From Alitta virens (Eukaryota; Annelida; Polychaeta; Phyllodocida; Nereididae): 64,000 nucleotides of DNA. Every line of letters begins with the position of its first letter. Positions within the stretch are counted from its first letter, which is position 1. The notes under the pieces were generated by a model. The model made no database searches. It was not told the origin of the DNA and saw only the letters and a program-made list of their open reading frames with translations. Of this stretch, positions 22,501 through 34,619 are shown piece after piece. The stretch is taken from assembly GCA_932294295.1 (NCBI GenBank), contig OW028573.1, forward strand, positions 71,773,829 through 71,837,828. The letters are read 5' to 3'. A program made the position numbers and the translations under genes.

Positions 22501-25500
22501 TTATATATGAAGGGGCCCTAGCAATAGACTCTGCTTCCCATTGTGAGCATTTCAATCAAAATTAGAGGGTATCTGTGCAAATTAGATCAAAGCTTTCCAA
22601 CAAGCCCGGCTCAGCATGTAGATCACATCGCCCATGCAAAATGCAGCCCTCTAAGGCAAGTTCTTGCTGTTCATGAGGGTTGATTGATGAGGCAAGAGAG
22701 AGGAGTCCACCCTTGTTACACATTTACCCCATGGGTGGGGTCTTGCCTTAACCATAGACACCGAAGACAAAGGACTGCCAATTTAACACGAAGTAAAACG
22801 AAGATATTATTATCTTTATTCATAATTATTAGTATACAAACATGAAATAGGAGGAAAGATTAAAATATCAGTTGAAAAGAGTCATTCTATACAGACATTG
22901 GTAATAATAGAGTCTTATTTGCTCTCTGGTCAATTGACACTCCATCATATTGTCTCTTGCTGGTGACAACTCCCTTCACAACAGAAGCATAACAGTTACA
23001 GTTCACATCAGATTTTCATATTTCGTTGCAGGCGCATCTGAACCAGCTCGTTGGATAGACTGATAAATTATTGTAACTAAACAATCCAAGATCGGTGAAT
23101 AGCGACTTTGTATTAACTACATTCAAAACAACTTTGGCTCAGTGAATAACTTTTGATAGATGGCTATTCAACCAGCCAACTCGTTGAAGAGTACGGAGCC
23201 CCTGAGCGGAAATGAAAAAAACTCCAGATCTATTTTTGTGATACCTTGCAAAAAATTGCATTCTCTCACGAAGTTTGCGTTCCCTTGCTCTCATGAAAAA
23301 AATGTGTTCCCTCACGATGGTCGCAATCCTTTGTGATAATTGCGTTTCCTCACGATACTTCGCGTTCCCTTATAAAAATAGCAATTATCAAGAGGGAATG
23401 CGATGATCACGAGTCAACGCCATAATATGGTGAGGGAATGCAATAACAATGCGATGATCACAGAATTTTTTTTTTTTTTACTGACACGTCCTCCTAGGGG
23501 CTCCGTCAATTTCTCATCGAAAGACAGCGCTTGGCCGGGTCTATCATATAAATCATGCAACACATTGTGGTATAGAGTGGGTAAAATATCGTTGCAACGG
23601 ATATGAAAACCATTTTAATGACGTTGCAACGCTTGTTCAGTCACATTCACGAAAATAGTACCTCATCCAGTTGGGTAAAATTCTTGTGTTAAGTTGGGCA
23701 AATTTGTCTTGTAAAAAAAGTTTCACTCTGAAAGCAGTTTAGGTGTGAGTAGCTTCTTTCAGAAAAGAATTTAGGCATATGAATTGCACTACTTTCCATG
23801 CAGATGACGCACATAATCCTTTCCCTCCCTGATTTCAGGGGAGCGGCAAATCTGTCATGAGAAAGGCCAGTGCTTCACACCAGATCATGGGGCCGCCTTT
23901 CAGAAACTGGATGTGGTGGTGATGGATTAGGGCTTTACATCTTGTATTTCTGCACCTGATGGGCTAATTAGGAAAGGCAGGGACCATGGCAATGAGATGA
24001 TGGATGAAATAGCCATTCAACTTAGGCTCGGCGGGAATTGAACCCGGGACCCAGTGGTTGGAAGCCCAGCGCGCTACCACTGAGCTAGGCCCCCACCCCC
24101 CTTCAGAAACTGGAGCTCCGACGAACAGCTTGGTTTTCTTAATTTTGTGATAGGGTAATTACTAATTAGTTTCAATTAATTACTGACAGCGCACCTAGCT
24201 AGAGCTCTGCAATTGTTACAAATATATATACTGCATGTGCTAATATCATGATGCCCAAGTCAGAAATATTGAACAGACAATTTTTATCGGTCTTCACAAG
24301 GTAAAGGTAGAGTGGTGTTCACTCAATCGTGGCACCGTTGCAGCCTCACACTTAAGCTGAATAATTACACTGAACCCGCCGGCAGACCTGTTCAAGCATA
24401 AGCCTTTCTCAACTCCCTTACACAGAATTACCTGCAGGGGGCTAAGCACTCTACAATCGCAATCACTATCCATAGTCAGCTCCCCATTTACACCTGGGTG
24501 GAGTGGAGCAGAGTTACAGAGGATCTGCTCAGTTCCTCCATGCCATGGTAGGGGCTCAAACCTACAACCTTATGGTTTGCAGGTGAGCACCTTACCACTA
24601 GACCATGGCATCTCACAAGAGAGGATACTGAAAACATGCCAACACTGAGCACGGCAGTCGTATCCCTGACATGCCAGGAATAAATGTAACCAACACTGGT
24701 GTTGTGAAGCTGCTAAAGGGCCTGAAACCACACAAAGCCAGCGCTCCTGACTGCATACCAGCTAGACGACTGAAAGAAACTGCGCGAGAAATAACACCAG
24801 CATACAGACTACTATTTCAACCTCCATTAACCAAGGAACAGTAGCACCTGACAGGAAAGAGGCCAATGTCAGCCCAATCTTCAAGAAAGGAGACAGAGGA
24901 TCAGCAGCAAACTACCGCCCAGTATCCCTAGGTAACTTCTATAACATGTAAATTACTTGAACACATTCTCCATTACAGCATCATGAGACACCTCAACAGA
25001 TTAAACATCCTAACTGATGCTCAACACGGCTTCCCGAAGCAGCCGATACTCGCCGTACAGGACCTCGCCAAGAATCTAGTGTTCCTGCCAGGATTAGATT
25101 TGGGCGTGGCACATAAAATATTAGGGCACCCATATGGGCTACATGTAGGGCACCTGGCAATAAGGAAAAAAAAAGAAAAAAGTCTTCACTTCAATTCGGG
25201 CATGGCTCTGACAAAACGGGCATGGTGCGAGAGGTTTCGGGCAAGGCATTGTGCCATGCTCAAATGGCCTAGCGGGAACACTGATCTTGACAACAAAGGC
25301 CAGACTGATGCCGTTTTACTTGACTTTAGTAAAGCGTTTGACTATGTGACAAATAAACCCTAACCTACTACACAAGCTACTATCATACGGGGCATCTGGA
25401 ACAATCCTAAAGTGGATTGATGACTTCCTCTCAAACCACACTAAACGGGTAGTACGAGAACCAAATATTAGCACCAGCAAAAGTTATCAGTGGCGTCCCA

Positions 25501-26455
25501 CAGGGCACCGTGCTAGGCCCATTACTCTTCTTGGTCTACATAAATGACCTCCAAACTCTGTACCATCTACAGTCAGACTGTTTGCAGATGATGCTATACA
25601 GGTAAATTAAAAAACCCGAATACTGCCATATACTTCAGGAAGACCTGAACAAATTGCACTTCAACCCCGATAAGTGCGAACATATCCGTATCACCCAGAA
25701 GACCAAGCAGAGAGTACACTATCCATGGCCAAAAACTGAAAGAAGTCAACGAGGCAAAATACTTCGGCATCACAATAGATAGCAAGTAAAACTTCAACAG
25801 CCACATTAGAAGTATCCTAAAAAAGGCACCTCACACTGATCATAATATTATACAAGATCCAAGCCATCCAAAGACGGGCCGCAAGATATGTCATGAACGA
25901 CTGGACAAGACAGAAATAACGGCGGCAGGCCATATCAAATGCCGAAGCACCGTAAGCAGGGAGATTAAATAGAGAACAGAGCGAACCACCATAATGTAGA
26001 AAATCATTAAATAACGAAGTGGACATCCCCTCGACCAGAAACAACTTCATGACACTCCATCAAGTTGCGGTCAACGTGAAGTTTGACATTAAGATCCTCG
26101 GCAAGGTTTCTATTCAAAGCTATTGATGTGACACTTTTAGTTTAGGTCCGCAAAGAACTTCTAAATTTTCTAGGAGATATCCTGCTGGTTGACAGGCTAA
26201 ATCAATGTCTGACACTGACACTGTCGCCAAATTGGTATCGCCGAATGGTCCACACCGGGAAATACTTGGACCCCAATTATCGCTCATGCGCAAATTCCAA
26301 TCCCATAAAATTGCGTTTATCATAATACATGTATTCCATATCAACTCCAACCGCTACTATTCTTAAATCCGCATTTTTCAGGTGAATCATTGAATTGTAA
26401 TTATTACCTGTACAAGGAGGGAAGCATTTTCAAGCTCCCTCATCAACTCGGCCAT
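13503..26455 (-). CDS. XPO4: XPO4, exportin-4 (importin-beta family nuclear transport receptor)
   Basis: Twenty-four coding exons: 26408-26455, 21691-21796, 21442-21583, 21197-21338, 20995-21111, 20475-20631, 20256-20368, 20015-20172, 19720-19894, 18924-19100, 18626-18753, 17380-17525, 16653-16993, 16306-16475, 16055-16229, 15800-15919, 15486-15690, 15293-15381, 15131-15197, 14683-14885, 14444-14574, 14206-14326, 14020-14112, 13503-13697. All junctions are in phase; the protein is about 1172 residues (human about 1151 from memory). Diagnostic segments include '[20 protein letters not shown]', '[14 protein letters not shown]', '[11 protein letters not shown]', '[14 protein letters not shown]', '[14 protein letters not shown]', '[15 protein letters not shown]' and the C-terminus GILCVK. 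XPO4 is a RanGTP-dependent HEAT-repeat receptor that exports eIF5A and SMAD3 and imports SOX factors. The exon 15800-15919 adds 40 residues that I do not recall in vertebrate XPO4. The gene is head-to-head with NDUFB4. Confidence 0.96.
13898..13971. repeat. Short MITE-like hairpin, AGGGCTGTTCCAT terminal repeats
   Basis: AGGGCTGTTCCATGTTTAAA at 13898 is matched by its complement TTTAAATGGAACAGCCCT at 13954-13971, enclosing about 36 bases. It sits in the XPO4 intron between exons 14020-14112 and 13503-13697. A collapsed relative lies at about 19934-19962 (AAGGCTGTTCCATTTAAAACAGCCCTT). Confidence 0.7.
19934..19962. repeat. Collapsed copy of the AGGGCTGTTCC hairpin element
   Basis: AGGCTGTTCC and its inverse face each other across about 9 bases in an XPO4 intron. 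This looks like the 13898-13971 element with most of its middle removed. Confidence 0.55.
22660..22765. repeat. SINE-like body, related to the copy near 47.05 kb
   Basis: The stretch GAGTCCAC..TGTTACACATTTACCCCAT.GGTGGGGTCTT is shared, in the same orientation, with 47067-47115. The two copies are in unrelated introns (XPO4 intron 1 and ZMPSTE24 intron 5), so this is a dispersed repeat. Confidence 0.6.
23190..23515. repeat. MITE-like foldback element with ACGGAGCCCCT ends
   Basis: TACGGAGCCCCTGAG (about 23194) at the left is mirrored by CTAGGGGCTCCGTCA (about 23495-23509) at the right. Between them GCGTTCCCTCACGA and its inverse (GAGGGAATGCGATGATCACGA) recur several times, so the interior folds back as well. 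No coding capacity is seen. It lies in XPO4 intron 1. Confidence 0.65.
24027..24094 (-). repeat. tRNA-derived SINE head (tRNA-like, not called as a functional tRNA)
   Basis: On the minus strand the segment starts GGGGGCCTAGCTCAGTGG (A box TAGCTCAGTGG) and continues to TCCCGGGTTCAATTCCCGCC (B box GGTTCAATTCC), with a T-arm that pairs in four of five positions. The acceptor stem closes poorly and no discrete CCA-ready end is visible. A promoter head of a SINE is therefore likelier than a working tRNA gene. Confidence 0.6.
24543..24613 (-). repeat. Second tRNA-derived SINE head
   Basis: On the minus strand GATGCCATGGTCTAGTGGTAAGG gives an A-box-like TGGTCTAGTGG, and GTAGGTTTGAGCCCC gives a B-box-like element about 40 bases later. 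The spacing fits a pol III internal promoter. The same A-box wording (TGGTCTAATGG) recurs at 49.7 kb on the plus strand. Confidence 0.55.
24650..26090 (+). mobile_element. Defective CR1/L2-like non-LTR retrotransposon (reverse transcriptase part) in XPO4 intron 1
   Basis: In shifting frames the plus strand reads '[18 protein letters not shown]' (about 24890), '[11 protein letters not shown]' (about 25000), 'VQDLAKNL', then after an interruption '[18 protein letters not shown]' (about 25295-25340), '[14 protein letters not shown]' with 'LVYINDL' (about 25490-25550), 'RLFADDAI' (about 25575-25600), '[18 protein letters not shown]', and a tail like '[18 protein letters not shown]'. This is the full RT order of animal LINEs, with the FADD catalytic site intact. 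Stops and frameshifts make it inactive. The upstream endonuclease is not seen. Confidence 0.85.
25080..25297 (+). mobile_element. Unidentified insertion splitting the LINE reverse transcriptase
   Basis: The RT motif should run directly from LAKNL to the [15 protein letters not shown] block. Instead about 215 bases intervene, rich in repeated GGGCAY phrases (GGGCGTGGCAC, GGGCACCC, GGGCATGG). It has no RT content. It may be a nested non-autonomous element or a local expansion; exact edges are not resolved. Confidence 0.45.
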
Positions 26456-26515
26456 TTTCCCGCGAGCTGAGATGTTTACTTCTCGCACGTAAGGAGGATT
26501 GGCGAGATCAGCAAA
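26456..26515. promoter_or_regulatory. 60 bp bidirectional promoter between XPO4 and NDUFB4
   Basis: Only 60 bases separate the two start codons, which face away from each other. The interval starts with TTTCCCGC (26456-26463), an exact match to the E2F-type consensus TTTSSCGC, and has no TATA box. Transcription starts and 5' UTRs must therefore lie in or overlap this interval, or in each other's first exon. Confidence 0.7.
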
Positions 26516-29146
26516 ATGGCCTCTTCGGAAGGGTTGCCGAAATGGGACCCAAAGGAAATGTATGATATTTCGGAGATTGAGAAGAGAGCGCTCGAAGAAC
26601 GCGCACAGATGCGAGCTAAACTAAAGGCCGAATTCAGGAAAAAAGTCTCCAATCCATTCAGAGGAACCATAGGATACGTGGTAAGACTTGGCAGAGTGAC
26701 CTTGTCAATGTTGTCTTGCCACAACAAGACCTGTCAGTGTCAGCAAGGACTGCTAAGTTCCTTGCTGTCAGTGTCAGTTTGACAATGGCATAAGTTTAAA
26801 CTTTGGGAGTGTCTATTGGCACTGTATGTGCCATACTGCATATGCAGTTGGAAAATGGCTATTGGCACTGCAGATAAACTCGTAAAGTGTCTTAAGACTT
26901 ACATGGTTTTGGCTATTGACACTGCAGATGCAGGGCCCATACTCTGGCCATAGTCATAGACTTTTTTGGCTATTGACTACAGGTGGCCTCCTCACGTGCT
27001 ATTGACACTGCAAGTGGCAATATAATTTTGGCTATTGGCTCTTAAGGATGGTAAGGCACCCTTTGGTGAATGGGCTGTCAATTGAAAATCGCCGGAAGTT
27101 TGATGGTCACGTCTCCCACCCTGTCGCATGACTGAGAGGCTTGTTGGTGGGGAGAGAAGGACGACTCTCCCGGAGCCAGGACACTTGGGTCCAGCCGTCT
27201 TGTCGAAGGCCCCAGAACCTTGGTGGGATCCCAGAGGGGCATCCACCTTAGCAACTACTCGGTGAAAGGGGCGGACTTGTTTAGCAGGGCCAACCTGTCT
27301 TAAGTGCGGGGGTTAGCATGCCTCAGACTTCGGTGAAGGAGCCAACTAACCTTCTACTTGAAAGTGCCAACCAAACTTTTTGGTGAAGGGGGCAACCAAA
27401 TTTCTCTGTATCAGGGGCAACCAAACTTTCGGTGATGGGGGTAACATTATTTAGGTGAATGGGGCAAGTTCAAGTCCCCCCCCCCCCATGCATGAAGATG
27501 CCCCCTTCACCTAAATGTCTGGCCCCTTTACTGAGATGTTTTTATGATAGGGCACTGGCAACTACCAACACCCCCCTTCACGGAGAAGTTTGGTCGGCCC
27601 TTCACCTGGAAGGGGCAACTTGGGTTTCTCTGGACCTGTCTCTCCAGGAGGGTTGCTCTTCTCCCCCCCCCCCCCCCTTCCTCCCTCCAATGAGAGACGC
27701 TCATGCGACAGGGCAGGAGATGCATCCATCAGCCTCCCAGGAGTATTCCTGGCACCCCCTTTTCAAATGATGGCTCCTTCGCCTAAGGGTGCCTTACCAT
27801 CCGCAGTGCCATTAGCCAAATTCTATAGATGCAGTGCCAATAGCTAATTCAATAGACACTGCATCCGCAGTGCCAATAGCCAAATTCCTATAGCTGCTGA
27901 ATCTGCAGTGTCAACAGCCAAAATTTGTCTATGGCCACTGCATCTGCAGTGCCAATATCCAAAAGTTCTATAGCCACTGTTTCTGCAGTGTCTATAGCTA
28001 CACCCCTTTGCCTACCTGGATGTTCAGCCCAACACAGGCTGCTTCACCAAGTAGTTTGGGCCCTTTTAGCTCCATTTGGCTTGTCTCCAACTAGGCAGGC
28101 CAGACCTTTGCCAGGTAGATAGCTCCAGCTCAGCAGAGGCTGGCCCGCTCACATGGACAAGTAAGATGGGCCTGATGTGGATGAGCTGATTTGCCTTTGA
28201 AAAATTCTGCAGTACTTCTATTTCTCAAGTGCAGCTCAAAGGCGTTGAAATTACATTTTTCTCACAAAGCTTGACTCACTTGTCTATCGTTTTTTTATGT
28301 GAAATTGTTGTCATCAGTTCATAACAACAAACCCAAGGCTAGTTTACTCTCATAAGGCAAGGAATCTGTCCTTGCCGACGGTGCCATTTTGTGTAAACAA
28401 TGCATTCTGGGAGGAGCCTAAAATGAAAACGAGGGGCTGACGATGACGTCATGAACAAACTACATCACTTTAAGTCTTAAGACAAATGAGACAAACATTC
28501 TGACAAATATTTTTCATGTAGATTGTTCAAAAAGCTTTAATTTTCAATAGCAAAAATTGTTTAATATCTATCATTATCAATCATTTGGAGGCTCAACACC
28601 AGTTGTCTTTTCTTGCAGTTTGATCCAGCAATACAGAGATATGTATCCATGCGTGCAAACCATTGGGATTACTTCAAGGCTACACCCAGGACCTTTGCTT
28701 TCGCTGTCGCAACTGTGTGGCTGCCAATTGTAGCCCTAGGATACTTCGCAAACAGAGAACATGTATGTACTTAACCAAAAGACCAAATAATTTAGTCCTT
28801 TAAAATAAGCTTTTGGTAACACTAATGTAATGTTCTTATATATGTGGTCATCACTTGTCATGCACACAGGAGCACACTATATAAACTTGCTGTTATTTAG
28901 GAACCAATTGTTGCTTTCTTCTTGGAAGTTGCTCTTGATTCTATAAATTACAGTGCTGTAATCACAATTGTTTCGCATCCTCAGTCTCAATCCACATTGT
29001 ATCACTACTGTTATGCTCCTATCTCCTACTTCGTGTTGCATTTGAATTTAACAAACTGTCCTTGGAAATTTCAGGAAAAACAGGAGGCACAACTAAGAAC
29101 TGGACAAATACCCTACAAGGACAGAGAGTGGAAGTTTGCATACTAA
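26516..29146 (+). CDS. NDUFB4: NDUFB4, accessory subunit of mitochondrial complex I
   Basis: Exons 26516-26680, 28619-28762 and 29075-29146, all phase 0, give 126 residues (human 129 from memory). The N-terminal half, 'WDPKEMYDISEIEKRALEER' then 'AQMRAKLKAEF', parallels the '...PAEYNISPETRRAQAERLA IRAQLKREY' layout of NDUFB4. Exon 2 gives FDPAIQRY, then a single membrane segment 'TFAFAVATVWLPIVALGYF' (about residues 78-96), and exon 3 the charged tail ending REWKFAY. The subunit sits in the distal membrane arm of NADH:ubiquinone oxidoreductase and is needed for assembly, not catalysis. It shares its promoter with XPO4. An AATAAA at about 29171 is the likely poly(A) signal. Intron 1 contains a large foldback element. 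The match is by layout and the tail motif; overall identity is modest, as is normal for this family. Confidence 0.85.
26806..27997. repeat. Large imperfect palindrome (foldback element), about 1.2 kb, in NDUFB4 intron 1
   Basis: The left arm repeats GGCTATTGGCACTGCAGATG (26800-27030) and the right arm repeats its complement, ATCTGCAGTGCCAATAGCC (27800-27990). Inside, GGATGGTAAGGCACCCTT (27048) is matched by AAGGGTGCCTTACCATCC (about 27785), and CCCTGTCGCATGA (27119) by TCATGCGACAGGGC (about 27702). The centre near 27480 holds a run of C. Within the inner left arm a roughly 25-base motif, GGTGAAGGGGGCAACCAAACTT, is tandemly repeated with drift (27330-27460). No coding frame spans it. Confidence 0.8.
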
Positions 29147-29170
29147 ATCTATTTAATTGTACATACATGG

Positions 29171-29176
29171 AATAAA
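29171..29176 (+). terminator. NDUFB4: NDUFB4 polyadenylation signal
   Basis: AATAAA 25 bases after the NDUFB4 stop codon, followed by an A-rich run. This gives a very short 3' UTR. Confidence 0.6.
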
Positions 29177-30248
29177 AAAAAAATTTCCAAAAAACATGAG
29201 ATTTGTCATCTTCACAGTTTACATATATATATAAGTTGGCCTGGAGTAGCATCCACAGGCCGACATTGAATGACATGATAGCCAATAACTGACATGAGCC
29301 TGCAGGCGTTATTAAGGGATGCTATAACACATTCAACTTTAATATAGGGCTAGGGAAACTGTTAAAATTACACAGCAATTATGGCAATGTTGTTTGTGAT
29401 GTGTAGTTCGGTATCCATATATGGCTGCCACTAGGTCCTAAAGTTTATCACATCTATAAATCACCCTGACAAGTCAAAGCCTTGACAACACGGCACCCTC
29501 AAACAGCTATACCAGGTCAAGTGATGCATATTCATGACCACCAAGATCTGGCCCCACCTCCTGACAAGCCAGCTAACACGTGTTATAAACAATGACTGCA
29601 CTGCCTCAGGGTTGTGGTCAACTGGCTAGATTGAGTTTGTGGTCAACTCTGACTTTTTTCTGGCTAGATTCTGTCATTTTATTTCTATCTATCTATTTAT
29701 CTATCTCAATCAATCAATCAACTATCTTTATAGCAATCAATCAAGAGTTTTAGCTATCTATCTGTATCTAATCATTATCAATCAATCAATCTCCAGGTTA
29801 GCTAGCTAGCTAGTGTTATAACTGACTCTAGGCCTATATTTAATTATGACTTAAGTCATTATTGAAGATATTGAGAACATTGGCCATCCATGGAGTGTTC
29901 TGGTGGCTCCATGGTATTTAACAGTTAAACCTTTATTTGAAAATTCCTTTAACCCAAACACATGGCCTCATTGGTCAGGCTGGCTAAGACATCTGGGGCA
30001 CCCTGCATATATTACTGCGTAGCAAAATCCACCAAACGCTACGCTGGAGATCTGATTGGCTGGTCATTAAAACTGGGTTGGATATATTATAGTGGCCTGT
30101 GTAGGGCTTGTGGGCAGTGTAGCTGTATGGGAGTATGCAATAAATTAGCCTCACAATTTGCTGAAGTTAACATCAAACAGCTCGAATCTTGACTTTGTTG
30201 TTGTGCAGAACCCAAATTTAAGTTATGAAGCCTTTTATACAGCTAAAA
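29177..30248. other. Intergenic DNA between the 3' ends of NDUFB4 and CDK8
   Basis: It contains a (CTAT)n/(AATC)n simple-repeat tract at about 29680-29810, with a short GCTA run near 29803. The open frame 29962-30192 (+) shows no family resemblance. I see no gene. Confidence 0.55.
29680..29815. repeat. Compound tetranucleotide microsatellite
   Basis: Interrupted runs of CTAT, then AATC/ATCA, then CTAT and GCTA units alternate over about 135 bases. Confidence 0.75.
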
Positions 30249-30254
30249 TTTATT
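30249..30254 (-). terminator. CDK8: Candidate CDK8 polyadenylation signal
   Basis: AATAAA on the minus strand about 135 bases after the CDK8 stop codon. Confidence 0.45.
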
Positions 30255-30388
30255 GATGACACGATTTATATGAATGGCAATGACGTCAATGAAACTGAAC
30301 AGGTGACACCTAATATTTGGTGAATTACTGCTATGAAAATACACAAATTGAATAAGTGACTATAAATTAGAAAGGTCTACAATATTTT

Positions 30389-34178
<3,790 letters not shown>

Positions 34179-34400
34179 CCTCTTTACTGGTTTTTCCTAT
34201 CAATGGTGCTTCTCAAAATAACCCATGTTTTGATGGACAATGCTCCGCGATGCAGCCCACTCGCCAATCCGCCAGTCAATTCGTCCTCGTCTCCTCCACC
34301 AAATCGGCCTCGTCAAGCCGCCCCATGCCGTCGAGCGTATGCCATGGAGGCAACTGAGGTGCGGATTTTCTCACTACGTGAGGTAAGTTAATATACTTCA
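34179..34400 (-). promoter_or_regulatory. CDK8: CDK8 5' UTR and promoter region
   Basis: Immediately upstream of the CDK8 ATG the sequence becomes locally CpG-rich (about 34240-34350) and lacks a TATA box. On the plus strand it contains an ATG (34342) followed in frame by a good GAG|GTAAGT donor (34380), so divergent transcription is possible. The CDK8 transcription start itself cannot be set. Confidence 0.4.
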
Positions 34401-34619
34401 CTACATTTACCCTGTCAGATCCAGGACCAGGAACAATAATCATTTCTCTGTGGCATTTTTTTTTAAATTTAATTGAGATATTTACAATCTCAAGCATATT
34501 GTTATCCGGATACAATATACTATAATCTGGCAATTAAGTAAATAATACTCAATGAGTATTAACTCAAAGCATCAAAAGCCTGACAAACAAATAAGAAGCC
34601 ATTATCTTTGCTGGTATTA

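Larger units (their letters stand above)
21797..26407 (-). other. XPO4: XPO4 intron 1, repeat-filled
   Basis: This 4.6 kb intron holds the SINE body, the foldback element, two tRNA-like heads and the LINE listed separately. I see no host exon within it. Confidence 0.6.

Noticed and set aside
24027..24094. Functional tRNA gene on the minus strand
   Set aside because: A and B boxes are good, but the acceptor and anticodon stems pair poorly and the piece is surrounded by other repeats; a SINE head is more likely.
24983..25363. 126-codon open frame taken as a gene
   Set aside because: It is a reverse-transcriptase fragment running through a later insertion; both ends match LINE motifs and the middle does not.
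27459..27847. Proline-rich open frames in NDUFB4 intron 1
   Set aside because: They are translations of the C-rich centre and repeated arms of the foldback element, with no splice support.
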